A stretch of DNA of 64,000 nt from Epiperipatus broadwayi. Taxonomy: Eukaryota > Onychophora > Udeonychophora > Euonychophora > Peripatidae. The notes below the pieces were generated by a model. It saw only the letters and a program-made list of their open reading frames with translations, ran no database searches and was not told where the DNA came from. Positions 32,975 to 44,769 of the stretch are shown here, piece by piece (the stretch's first letter is position 1; each line of letters begins with the position of its first letter). Location of the stretch: contig JAQFVV010000020.1 of the NCBI GenBank assembly GCA_028023455.1, positions 11,070,385 to 11,134,384 on the forward strand. Direction: 5' to 3'. Both the position numbers and the translations under genes were made by a program.

Positions 32975-34746
32975 TTAATAATCTCTTGGTTATGTTTCAT
33001 TGTCAAATCTAGAGTTTCATATGGCCACTAGTTTATTGTGGCTATAAGTAAATTTTGGAGCAGTTGCAGCTTCGGCTATCAATTTTGGGTCCTTGAACAA
33101 TTTAATAATTCCTGAGTGATAAACTACTTACTGATTACTATTAATTACTCCTATTACAATTATTAGTATTATCATTAACAACAACAACTAAACATCAAGA
33201 ATGTAACTAATTTGATTTCTTTTCATTCAAGGATGTCCATAAGTACAAACAGTATGTTACTTCCTTAAAAATATATTGGCAAGAAAACAATTAACAAATT
33301 TATAAAAGTTTATTAATTATTCTGCATTCTTTCAGCTTCCAGATCCATATTGACTATTTCCTTCCTTTCCATTTCATTTAGTAATTACTAAGATGCATCT
33401 TGCTTGAATAATTTATCTAATCCTGGCTGCATCTGATCATAAAGTTTTTTTTTTATCTAAGGTAATGATATTTATAGATTAATTATAGGATAACATTTAA
33501 TGACAACTCTTCCTGACAATGAAAATACAAAGTCTTTCTGATCTAATATTTCTTCAAGTCCGGTCGATCATCCTTGTACTAACAGTTAAAATGTTAATAT
33601 TATTTCTTTAAATAATATTCCAGATAATCCAAATTCTCGTAGAGATCTTATTATTATATTAGACTTTCTTTTTCTATATAACAACTTCATCAAATAAAAG
33701 TTTAAAAACTCATGGTTTAAAATAACTATCCATATCATACAAATTACCAGAATGATGATAATCTTGGTTCTGTCTCAATAGGATGTTGAATAGCTTTAAA
33801 TATGATATTTAGTACTATCGTTCATTGTCTTTTGTTTACGACTAATATATAGAAAGTCTGGGCTTGCTTTTCTCAGTATAGATATTAGTAACAAAAACCA
33901 TGCAAGTAAAACAAATAAGAGACAGTAAAAAAATAGAAGATAATAATGATTTAAAAAATGCACAAATCCTCATTATGAAGACAGTTACAAAAAGAAAAGT
34001 GAAACTCTGTATACACTTCAGTATAAGATAGAAATATAATCAATAAATAAAAAAAATTGCAACTAGCTATGACATCCCAGGTTTTCTAAATATGTATTCA
34101 TTTGATATAAGAATTTACAACATTTGAATCTTAAAGAAATAAATAAATCTTTATTGATATTTTTATAAAGAAAACTTCTTTCACTTTTATCAACAGAGGT
34201 ATTTACAAATTTTGAAAATAGAAAAAAAAAAGTTCAAATTTATGTATTATGTAACAGATTATTTTATTAAAATTTACTAATAAATATGATAATTAATCAT
34301 AAACTTGTTCCATTGGTTAGAAAACATGTCTGTAAAATTTATATACAGAACCTATTACAAGTAGTTCTCTATTTACATTTCATTTCACAACCTCTTGCCT
34401 AAGTTGAATTTTAAGTAAGTCAGTAATCCCCTAATATATAAATATTATTTAATAAATAAAACAAACATTATAATATGTCATTGTATTTACATAAGCTTTA
34501 TATAAGTTAAGATTAAGTATACCATATTAAACAACAAAAAAAAACCCTCTCTCTTCGGCAATAATATCCAGCTGTTTCCCCCCTATAAAACACCAAAGTT
34601 AAAAAAAGATAACTGACTTTTATATATATTGCTTTTGTACACAGTAAGGCTAACATTAAGCAAAAACTTAAGATTCAAAGTTCAGTTCAAATTGCAAAAC
34701 TTTTTGAAAAGGCACAGTATCATTTTAATATAAATAATTATAGCAG
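32975..34746. other. No recognisable feature
   Basis: AT-rich DNA; no supported gene or repeat. Confidence 0.5.
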
Positions 34747-34759
34747 TAAAATGAAAAAT

Positions 34760-34862
34760 TAAAACATGCAAAACTCTCTATATGTATTGCCACTCAGTGC
34801 AAGCCAGAGTAATCAATGGATGCCAGAAGACTTAAATGGTGATCACGTGATGTTTATTGGCT
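34760..34862 (-). mobile_element. Family B retroposon, internally deleted, 13-bp TSD
   Basis: A 103-bp body is flanked by the perfect repeat TAAAATGAAAAAT (34,747-34,759 and 34,863-34,875). It keeps the 3' part (AAAACTCTCTATATGTATTG on the plus strand) and the 5' tip (GGTGATCACGTGATGTTTA). The hammerhead region has been lost. Confidence 0.8.
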
Positions 34863-34904
34863 TAAAATGAAAAATGTTTAAAATTAAACACACTGTATCT
34901 TACT

Positions 34905-35004
34905 AAGTAATATTTACTAAGGCAATAAACTTAAAGCATGTGCGGTTGAAAATGCGAAGGTAGGGACCTCTACAGGTCTTAACCACAAGCTTACGCATAG
35001 GAAG
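34905..35004 (+). repeat. Dispersed family C repeat
   Basis: Same unit as 5549-5650 (inverted there) and 38,876-38,979. It reads AGTAATATTTACTAAGGCAA at one end and TCTTAACCACAAGCTTACGC at the other. Non-coding. Confidence 0.65.
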
Positions 35005-36119
35005 AAAAGTCCTTAAAAAATTAACCTGTTAAAAAATGTATTATTTGATTATGACAAAAGTTTTGTATTGATTAAATCACAGAAATTTGAACACTGCAAT
35101 AAAAGTTATGCCACTTTTGCATATAATAAAATAATGGTAAACGTAAAGGTTTAAAAAGTGTAATTTACAATATTAACAGAAAACACTTGTACTATTTTGA
35201 AAAAAAAAAAATTAAATAAAATACTCAAATTCATTACTTATTTATTGCACTTGAAATTTTACACTGCTAAATGGTAAAAATATATTTAAGCTTCTTTGGA
35301 TAATGAAATCTAAAAACAGTCATTTCACCAAAATTCCTTTTCTGTTTATATTTTGAGGATAAATGTTTAGCGCAGAAGTCTAAACATTTTTGTTTTATAA
35401 TTTCTTTAAAAATAAAGACAAAATATATTTTGACAACATATTTCATGTTTTTATATAATCTTATAGTCAAATTAAAAACTGCCACCCATTTTTTTTTAAA
35501 ATTAATTTGTAATATAAAAAAAATCGAATTGTTTTTTGCTTTTGAAAATTAGTGTAGAAAATTGAGATTTTTCATGCAGTTTGAAAACAAGTTTTAAAAT
35601 ATTGTTATAGATGTTAAACTCTGAGAATCTGTGTTTTTTTTTTAAATCTTGGCAGATATAATAATTTAGCAATTTGACATTAGAATATATCACAACATTT
35701 TACTTTTCATTTGTTATTGAAGATAAAGCTTAACAGAATCATGATTTATTTGTTTCTGGACTATGCAGACAGTTTACAGCTGAAAGATTCGTTTAATTTC
35801 TTTTATAAAAATTTATTTCAGAAAGTAAACTGACCACAAAGTTTTCCTTTCTCCTGACATCTAAAGGAATAACAATTTGACACTAGAAATTACTTCCATA
35901 TTTTATATTTTATTTTTCACCTAATAAAAATAAATTTTCAACTATGAATCAGGACTCAATGCTAATATAAAAAAAACTTAATCTTAAATAGTACAAAATT
36001 ATGTTAGAATTTAAGTTAGGAAAATAAGTTTTTAAAAAAGGGTTGTCAAAATGTAAATAAATATCCATGCACTTCATAAAGAGGCAAATACATCCTAATA
36101 AACAGTAGTGTCTGCTAAA
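35005..36119. other. No recognisable feature
   Basis: AT-rich DNA with no supported coding or repeat signal. Confidence 0.5.
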
Positions 36120-36226
36120 ATTAATTAATGTATGCGGGATTTGAACTCAGACTTTTACATGACCCTCAACTCTCCAAGTCATCTCATATTGCTGACCCAT
36201 CTGATCACACACATGTTGAAAAGATA

Positions 36227-36287
36227 AATAATCACCAATATACATATTTCATGTTAAAGCAGCAATCATCAGTTGGTCCAGATTACT
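36227..36287 (-). ncRNA. Degraded hammerhead ribozyme (family A, dimer copy 1)
   Basis: CUGAUGA and GAAA are retained, and stem I ACCAA/UUGGU is intact. Stem II is broken by substitutions (UUGCU against AACAU), mostly of the C-to-T or G-to-A kind. The stem III segment reads AUAUGUAU. Probably inactive. Confidence 0.6.
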
Positions 36288-36712
36288 ATCTCCACACATA
36301 TATACAATCAGTGCTCAGCTTTATATTAAGATAGCCAATCTTCATACTTTAATAGACAGGCTTCAAACTATTCCAACCCACAACTCTTCACCTGTCCATT
36401 TCATTGAAAATCGGATGGTGGAATGGTCAAAGCCCACATTTGTTCCAAGGTTGTCATCCTACCCATGTTGATGTTAGTCATTCTGACCCCTCATGTACTG
36501 GAGAATAATCATTTACATATATATGCGAGGGATGGGCAGACCATTAATGCATTATGTTTTAATATGTAATTTAATACACTGTACAGGCTTATACATACCT
36601 GCCATATAATGTAATATATAAGGGATTCAAACTCAGACTTTCACATGACCCTCAACTCTCCATGCCATCTCATATTGCTGACCCACCTGATCACACACAT
36701 GTTGAAAAGATA

Positions 36713-36773
36713 AATAATCACCAATATACATATTTCATGCTAAAGCAGCAATCATCAATTGGTCCAGATTACT
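36713..36773 (-). ncRNA. Degraded hammerhead ribozyme (family A, dimer copy 2)
   Basis: The first core base is changed (UUGAUGA). Stem II is weakened (UUGCU against AGCAU); GAAA and most of stem I remain. Probably inactive. Confidence 0.6.
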
Positions 36774-36945
36774 ATCTCCACACATACACAATCAGTGCTC
36801 AGCTTTATATTAAGATAGCCAATCTTCATACTTTAATGGAAAGGCTTCAAACTACTCCAACTCACAACTCTGCAGCCTTCCATTTTATTAAAAATCTGAT
36901 GATGGAATGTTCAAAGCTCACGTTAAAATGGATATAAAATTGTGG

Positions 36946-38875
36946 TACATACTGCAGTTATATTTTTGAAAAATTAAAATTCATCTTTGAAAATCATAAA
37001 CTTACATATCCTAACAATAGCAACCCTATTTGCACTAGAAGCCTCATCCGATGATGGAATACTATGCAATCCAATCCTTTTCCTGAGACAGATGAATTTT
37101 ACTTTGCTAGTTATAAATTCCTTTGCAGGAACAGTACAAAGAAATTACAAAAAATTCTTCAATTAATTCCATAACTTTTTCACAAATGATTGCTTTATTG
37201 ACATTATCTCCTATAATTTACTTTTGAATAGCTTATATTAAAGTTTCCTTTAGTTTTATGTTACAATATAAACTGTTTAAACTAAAATTCTTTTAACTAT
37301 CAATACAATTTTTAATTATTCCTTTTTTAAAAAAACGTATAATTGTTGATATAATTATACCATACGCAATATTTAAATCACTGATCGTTTTATAGCTTTC
37401 TTTTTTAGAAAGGATGTCATTTCTTTTATTTCAGTAGTGATCAATTTTTGAGACTATTTTTCTGACTCATGCTTAAAATTAATATTCACGCAGATACAAA
37501 CAGAATTTAAAAAACAAAAATTAGTAATGGTGAATATATTACAGAAAATAAACTAAATGCCAAATAAACTTACAAAATGCAATAATGACATCTGCTATTT
37601 CACTCAAAAAGTTGAACTGCTGTGAAAAGCCTTGTGCATATGGTTGCTATATCAGCCAATAATGTTTGTTGTAACATTTTTTTTATTTCAGCCAATGCTG
37701 TTCACTGATTTAGCAATTCCTTGCTGGCACTTAAGTTTTCTACAATTTTACCAGACTTGATTTTTTTTTAAGCATAAATATTAATCATTTCTCAATTTCT
37801 ATTTCTATAAAACATAGCAAAATGTTTCAATATAAGCACTTCAAATGAAAAAATATATACAACATTCTTATCAATAGAGATTTTTTAAAAAAGATAAATA
37901 AAATTGATAGTTTGAAATTTTTTACTTATTGAAGTTTTGTCTTTTTTTTTTTTTTAAATTTCAAATATTAATCAGTTTTGAAATTTTATTTTTATGGCAC
38001 AAAGATAAATTTATTACAATATATGTATCTAGAAGATTATTTTTTAAAAAGATATACACAATTTTATTGCTATGAACAAGATCCAGTGAGCAATGTTGTT
38101 TTTCCCATTGCATTTATTAAACAGCAAAAAATAAATAAATAAATAAATTTCAATTCATAAATGAGTGTTTCTGAGAGTTATCAGAAAGTAAAAAATATCA
38201 AAAAACCAATCATAACTGTACATATTAGTTTTATCCTTTAATTAAGTTGTAAATGAATTTACACATAATTTTCATCACTTGTTTATCATTTTTTCTTTTT
38301 GTAACATTGATGAATATTTATTTATTATATATTAAATATTCATGTTATATTTTATTTAATTCACAATGGTTATAACCAATATGTGGGATCAGGTTAAATT
38401 TGCAATGCCTCTAATTTCATATTTAGGCTTTTAATTGAACAGGTATTGACCTGAGTACCTTCCTAAGTATGTCTTAATTTTACAAAATAAAATTAGCTTG
38501 AATTTAGCTTACATACTAGGTTTAGAAACCTCTCATACCACTTGTGAACTAAACAATTGTAAATTTTCTTCAATCTTTTGCAAGGTAACTTTTTTTTCTT
38601 TCTACTTTTAAAAACAAATATTATAAAACATATTATAACTAATGACAACAATAATAGAAAGCAAATTTATTTCATTATAATAACATTATTTTTCCACTTT
38701 GGAGATTTTATAGCTATATCTTTATACAAACAATCTAATATATATTGTAAATAATACAATTAAAAAAAATCAAATTTGAAGTATTTATGTAAAATAAATG
38801 TTCTCAGGAGTAGTATGAGCTACTACTTATAATGTTTACATTATAATTATAAATTTATTTAACATACATTGATTA
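36946..38875. other. No recognisable feature
   Basis: AT-rich DNA with long T and A runs; no gene, RNA or shared repeat recognised. Confidence 0.5.
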
Positions 38876-38979
38876 TGTAAGTAATATTTACTAAGGCAAT
38901 AAATCTCAAGAGTGTGTGCTTGAAAATACGAAGGTAGGGACCTCTACAGGTCTTAACCACAAGCTTACGCTTTAGAAGA
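38876..38979 (+). repeat. Dispersed family C repeat
   Basis: Third copy of the about 100-bp unit also at 5549 and 34,905. It includes AGTAATATTTACTAAGGCAA, the ACCTCTACAGGT hairpin and AACCACAAGCTTACGC. Confidence 0.65.
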
Positions 38980-40044
38980 AAAGAGAGCATTGCAGAATAA
39001 AATATAATTTTTGAAATAGAACCTATTTAAGTAAATAGTTTTATGACATAAATGAGATTCACCTCATATCAAAATAATTTTTTAAATTGAAATTCTACCT
39101 ATTTATTGGCTATTGAATTTTTATTTATTTCTCGTTTTTTTTATTTTATTTTTAAATTTAATATTTTTGATTTTAAATAATTTATTTTCATTTAATAAGT
39201 ATAGAGAAATAATCAATAATAATTTTTTCATTAAAAAATAAAACAGTGATTGCCTCTAGTCATCATAAAATGTATTTGATAGGGCTAAATTGATGATTTT
39301 TAGATGTCCACCATTTTTAGTCTTACATTTTGAATTTTGTATTTTATCAACATTTCGTTTTAAATTGTTTTTAAATGTTAATGATGTTTCAAATTATTCT
39401 TTTATGGCACATAGCTAAAATTATTATAGAATAAATATTTAGAAAAAAAAAGAATTAAATTAATATCTAAGATATAAGACATCCAACAGTAACAAAGATT
39501 TGTATTTTGACTTGTTTTGATGTCAACAACAATCAGTTTTCAAAGATTTCTTTTATGATTAAAATTATTATAGTATATTCATCTAAAAGAATGCTTTTAA
39601 ATAAACATATGTATATTTTAATCACTAATTTTTGATGATGATGATTATTATTATTGTTGTTGTTGTTTTTATTATTATTTTGCATTAATATTAATCCTCT
39701 TTCAAATTCTGCTTTACTCCTAGACAAAACTATATATAGTACAATAATTTTTAAAGCTTTTTTTTTAACTTAAAAACTGTTTGTTTGCTTGTTTAGGATA
39801 CATTTCATAACAAAAGCTTAAATACTTCTATCAAATGGATTTACTTCAGATAGTGTATAGATGCTAGAAATCAATGCCAATGCAATATTTCAGGTTGTCA
39901 TGTAGATTGTATAATCTAAAAATGTTGGTGGACTAAATTTCAAACATGTTGATGTCAATTCAGTAGATTTTCAGTTATGGGCATAAGAGGGTGATGTATA
40001 TATTTTAAATATTTATTTTTAAAAAAAGTTACTCTAAAAAGTGT
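38980..40044. other. No recognisable feature
   Basis: AT-rich with a degenerate trinucleotide stretch (TTATTATTGTTGTTG) near 39,647-39,665. The minus-strand frame there is a low-complexity Asn run, not a gene. Confidence 0.5.
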
Positions 40045-40142
40045 TAATGATGGCTGAGGGTCATGTGAAAGTCTGAGTTCAAACCCCTACATATTACATA
40101 TAGAAGTGCAGGTATGAAAAAGCCTGTACTGTAGAAAAAATT
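40045..40142 (+). repeat. Family A fragment: B-box-like part and monomer junction
   Basis: GAGGGTCATGTGAAAGTCTG is followed by AGTTCAAACCCCTAC (B-box-like), then the hairpin GTGCAGGTATG...CCTGTAC. The segment CTGTAGAAAAAATTCATAT follows, which is the reverse complement of the monomer junction at 52,258-52,290. The hammerhead itself is absent. Confidence 0.6.
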
Positions 40143-41871
40143 CATATTTCAAAATGGAAATAAAAACAAATCTTACTTTCAACTGATTGTAAAAGTTTAT
40201 TTTTTTAAAATGTTTCTTTCATAAAAATAAATAAATATTGGAATCAATTTTTAATGCAACTCCCAAATTTCATTTTAAATGTTACACATACTGTGACATT
40301 ATTTTTATTCTACCTTTTAAATATGAATAATTACAAAAAATGTCTGAATATTAATGAATTAAAAATAATATATATAAAAATATTTTATAAAAATCATTCT
40401 TATTTACTGTGTACTAAAAAGCCAAATAATAATTTTCTTCTACCTCAATTGGGATTTTTACATTTAATTTAAAATAAAAGTGTGGATTTCTAGAAATTAA
40501 TTTTTTCAATCAATAATTTCTATCATTTTTACAAGTCATTGAATTAATTAATTTCTGGACTCTCCCTCTTCTCCCTCAATGTTTTCATTTCAAGTTGAAT
40601 ATAAAAACTGTAACTGTATATATGACAAAGACATCTGCTATTCTAATAATTGTTATATGTTTTGAATTTGTTTGTTCTACTAATTATTCACTCTTAAAGG
40701 TTTTTTTTACAACAGACCTCACTGTATATATGTACAGAATGAATTTACAATGCTGAACAATTTTTATTGCTTTTTTATTTCTTTATTTAAAACCTCTTGA
40801 CTTTGAAAAAAAAAATTGAAAGAGGATTTTATAAGCAACTTTCAGAATTATTCATGAGTGAAATTTGAAACAATTATCATATTTAATATTTGAACAAATT
40901 TAACAACAGCTATATAAATTTTATAATATATACTCTCAATATCTACTTAACTAAAATTTCAGCTTTTGTAATAGAGGATAGAAAATTGGCCTTTGTGAAT
41001 TTGGCCAGTTAAAAAATATAATTGCCAAAAATATATGTTTAAATGCATCTAACTAATTATAAAAAGCATAATTTACAGCCAGAATTTAATATAGAAACCA
41101 CAGTTTGACAAACCCTTAATATTAAAAAAAAACAAATACTTTCAATTATAAACTTTTAACGTGCAAAAATTAAATTATATATATATTAAAAGCTATAATT
41201 TGGTTAATGTCTATGAAAGCCATAAGAAAATAATAACAGTGAAGAATTACTAAGAAAATCTTCATTCTGAAAATAGCATCTAACATGATTCTTTTCGGTG
41301 TCAGGAATAAATAAAGCTATCTTTAGCATACTATACCTTTTGTCAACCATCTGTGGTTAGATGATGCATTAAAAAATATAGCCAATATTCTAAGAAAAAT
41401 CAAGTTATGGAATGGCTCTACATTATTGCTGAGTGCTTGACTTGATCATCATCAGTATTGGGAACATTACTATCATAATACTATATACATTGACAATGAT
41501 TTTTCAGAGCTCCCCATTATTTTGTTAGGTATTATAAGATATTCTTTATTTGCATTTAGTGACTGCCTTCATTTTTTAGTTGCCATTTTTGATTACATAT
41601 GGCACAGCAACATGTAACTAATTCACTACTGAATTATTTTTCAATAATTTAACTATCTTCTAACTGTAATATAGTATTAGGACTTTAATTTACTTTTGAA
41701 CAATTTAACTTTTTATTAATGCATGCAGAATACTTTGTAATACCACAATTGGTTAACTAAAATTATTTTTTTAAAAAAGGTTTGTATCCATGCATCTCAA
41801 ATAATCACAGTGTAATTTTATATATATACATAATCAATGTAGTAGTGTTTATACAAAACGGATCTAAACTT
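40143..41871. other. No recognisable feature
   Basis: AT-rich DNA. No coding or structured signal that I can support. Confidence 0.5.
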
Positions 41872-41985
41872 TTTTTCCAATATGTCATAGCATCGGCCAG
41901 GAAGTGAACCCGCAACAACCATCTGCAACCAACTGCATGCTTGCAAGGCGGCTGCGCTGACCTCTCGGCTAACAACATTTGACAG
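41872..41985 (-). mobile_element. tRNA-derived SINE, diverged
   Basis: The minus strand shows the head with GAGAGGTCAGCGCAGCCGCC, TTGCAAGCATGCAGTTG, an expanded variable region, GCGGGTTCACTTCC and GGCCGATGCTATGACATA. The plus-strand T run at its left edge is the A-rich tail. No good flanking duplication was identified. Confidence 0.75.
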
Positions 41986-42256
41986 ATCTAGGTAGTTAAA
42001 AATGACTTTTAAAAGTAAAAGAAGTTTGCATATACTTATTAAACTTTCTTGAAGAATAATAACTTTTCTGATCATATGCATGTTTTGATAATAATGTTTC
42101 AGATAAGATTTAAACCAACTTATAATTGATTATTTTGTAAATTAATTTAAAATTAAAAATGTAAAGATTACGAATGAAGAAAAAAATTATTATTTTTGTT
42201 GATAAATACTATAATTTTATTTAATAAGGAATTCGCATTAAAGATTATCCTTTTTT

Positions 42257-42357
42257 TCCCTCATGTGTCATAGCATAAGCCAGGACGCGAACCCGCTAAC
42301 CCAGGACAACTGCTTGTAAAGCAGCTGTCTCTGACCTCTTGACCACCAATGCTTGAC
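42257..42357 (-). mobile_element. tRNA-derived SINE with perfect 16-bp TSD
   Basis: A complete head on the minus strand (GCATTGGTGGTCAAGAGGTC to GCTTATGCTATGACACATGA) is followed by a short A-rich tail. The direct repeat AAGATTATCCTTTTTT occurs at 42,241-42,256 and 42,358-42,373 without mismatch. This is the cleanest insertion of this SINE in the window. Confidence 0.9.
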
Positions 42358-42373
42358 AAGATTATCCTTTTTT

Positions 42374-43005
42374 AACTCTGATATTGCCAAATATTCAAAT
42401 GAGGGGGAGGGGTAAAAGTTAAAACAAGATTAGCCACAGCTAATTTGACAGTCATTCTGAAAAGATTAGTTGGTTACAATTTAATAATTTTATTCCAAAA
42501 TTATAATTATATACAAAATATCTAATGCCATGTATCCAATGGAGTGATATTCCAGGCTGACCAAAAATGCTTACTTCAGGTAACAATCTAAAGAGCTATT
42601 TTATAGTGGTCAATAAATGATTATTTGTTTTTAACTAGAGAATAAAATAAGAATGGGGCAATGCTGAAAGTTTACCAACCAAAAATTGAAAAACTCAATA
42701 AATTATGCCTTCTTCCCTGTTGTTCTATGAGAAAGTATTGGAATGGTCTTTTTATATTTGATAACTTCTGTAACAACACTTTAATAAATGAATAAAAATA
42801 TTAGAAAAGAGTGATATCCAAGATGCATTATTGCTAAATTAGATCATCTGTTTGGGTATGGTCAACAATTTCTAGCTTATAAATAAATATTAATAAAATT
42901 GATGTATTTATCTCTTAAAAGTAGTAATTATCACGAAGAATATACAAGAGTTGTGGGCTTGTGACAATACAGTAGAGCTGCTATAGCCAATATATTTTAT
43001 TCCCC
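42374..43005. other. No recognisable feature
   Basis: AT-rich DNA without supported features. Confidence 0.5.
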
Positions 43006-43182
43006 TAAACATCACATGATCACCAAGGCTCCTCATTGATGAAGGCCATAAGCTAAAAGTAGATTGGGGATATTGGATGAGTAGGCACTAGATAGAGATT
43101 TTATGCACAAACCTTCTGACATTCATTGATTACTTTGGCTTGCACCGAGGGACACTACTGTATGGAGAGTTTTGCCTGTTTT
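43006..43182 (+). mobile_element. Family B ribozyme retroposon
   Basis: Starts with AAACATCACATGATCACC and ends with GGAGAGTTTTGCCTGTTTTA, both typical tips of family B. It contains a decayed hammerhead at 43,021-43,078. A short possible target duplication (TTATTCCC) flanks it, weaker than in other copies. Confidence 0.7.
43021..43078 (+). ncRNA. Degraded family B hammerhead
   Basis: The order of parts is kept: stem I strand GGCUCCUCA, UUGAUGA, GGCCAUAAGCU, AAAA, GUAGAUU, then UGGGGAUAUUGGAU. CUGAUGA has lost its C, GAAA has lost its G, and the GUC site is AUU. Stem I still pairs. Almost certainly inactive. Confidence 0.5.
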
Positions 43183-43619
43183 AATAAATTATTCCCAGCA
43201 GATATCAAAAATTAGTAGACAATAGCTAACACATTGTTTACAAAGTACTGTCTTCTATGAGCACAGTACTTTTCAACATTTACACATGTAAAATAGAATG
43301 TATATACTTTTCAACATGCATATACACATATCTATGATTAACTTAATTTAAAAATTGAAGTGCATAAAACAAATTAAGATATATAATTACACATATAGGG
43401 CCTTTAATCAGTTGTCTAAAACTCAGCTATTTCTACCATCCAGTCAAAATTATAAAAATATTCTAATTTTCATAATTCCAAATGTTATTTCCTATTTATC
43501 TTTTTATCATTTGATTATTCAAACATGAATATACACACATTAAAAAAACAAACAAACCCAAAATCAAAAAAAAAAATCCACAATACAACATACTTGTTAA
43601 TATATACTAACATTTATGA
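43183..43619. other. No recognisable feature
   Basis: AT-rich DNA; nothing supported. Confidence 0.45.
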
Positions 43620-43714
43620 CAAGCGTTGGTGGTCTAGAGATCAGCACAGCTGCCTTACAAGCAATTGTCTCGGGTTAGCGGATTCACTTCCCGGCCGATG
43701 CTATGACACATGAA
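43620..43714 (+). mobile_element. tRNA-derived SINE
   Basis: GCGTTGGTGGTCTAGAGATC (A box), then AGCACAGCTGCCTTACAAGC as anticodon-like arm. GTCTCGGGTTAGCGG is followed by the B box ATTCACTTCCC and GGCCGATGCTATGACAC. The acceptor-like ends GCGTTGG and CCGATGC pair with two mismatched or wobble positions. The 17-19-nt variable region is of class II tRNA size. No clear flanking duplication. Confidence 0.82.
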
Positions 43715-44769
43715 ATATATATATATTGGTTGTCACATAAGCAGTTTTAAAGCACATTTAAAAATAAATTAAAGCAAAAGCAGAATTCAGAAGCAATACT
43801 ATAAACACATTTTAATTTTATATACTTTTGCTACTCTGATAATTATTTTTAAATGACTTAAAATGTGAATTCACAAAATCTATCAAAATTCTTATTTTAT
43901 AAAAAAAAAATTTCAATTTTTTAATAGTAACATTAATAATTTATTTTAAATTTAATTTTTATATTGGCTATCTATAATGTTAGATTGTCGTACATAGTTT
44001 TGTCATAGAAACCATTTTAAAGTTATTAATTTAAAAAAAAAAAAAACACTGGATGTCAGCATTATGTAAATCTTTAGAAAATTAAAATATATAATTTGCA
44101 TATGAAAGAAACCAATGCTGCTCTTTGATTTCAATAGAAGTGATAATTTTTGATTGGTGGATTGTTTAGTTAAGGCTATATATTTGAAAGAATTTGTAAT
44201 TTTAAAAAAAATGTAATTTTCAGTAATTTCTTTATATATTTAATGTTGTTTATGTTATATTTTTGTAAAATACTTATTTTAATTAAACCAAAAATCTACA
44301 TGATTAAAGTTTTACTTTATTTGAAAATATTTAGCTTTAAAAAGACAAATTATAAAACATTTATTATGGTGAAGTAAAAGCAGTTTTTACTGGCTAACAA
44401 GAATAAATTTGTCAACACTAGTAAAGAATTTTTTTTAAAAATTTTAATACCAGTAAATTTAAGTATTAATTTTAAAAAATATATATATTTTAATGATATC
44501 TAATCCCAAATTTTTTTTAAATTTCATAAATGGAATTCAAATAAAAAATATTTCATTCTAACATTTTGAATAGATAAAATTATGCCTAGTAATGCAAACT
44601 GCCATTGTTATTGATAAGAAATCAGTTTAATAATTTATTTTCCTATTTAAAACAGTTCAAATGTTAATTTTTAAAATGTCTATCATTTAAAAGCTGACAC
44701 ATTTGTAATAAATAATGTAAAGATTATCAATATATAATATAAAAAAAATAATTAATTGTAAAAATAAAA
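43715..44769. other. No recognisable feature
   Basis: Very AT-rich sequence without a supported gene or repeat. Confidence 0.5.

Larger units (their letters stand above)
36120..36945 (-). repeat. Tandem dimer of family A ribozyme repeat
   Basis: Two copies in the same orientation; equivalent core positions (36,266-36,272 and 36,752-36,758) are 486 bp apart. In element orientation (minus strand) each has a unique 5' part, hammerhead, spacer and B-box-like motif (GAGTTTGAATCCC in the downstream copy, 36,662-36,600). Between them lies a junction hairpin (GTACAGGCTTATACATACCTG at 36,579-36,599). Short frames of 68 and 91 codons on the plus strand exist only because the repeat is duplicated. Tandem hammerhead monomers are characteristic of retrozymes and HHR satellites. 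Confidence 0.8.

Noticed and set aside
36662-36937. 91-codon plus-strand frame repeated at 36,128-36,334
   Set aside because: The protein similarity between the two frames reflects the duplicated non-coding ribozyme repeat, with no sign of coding constraint.
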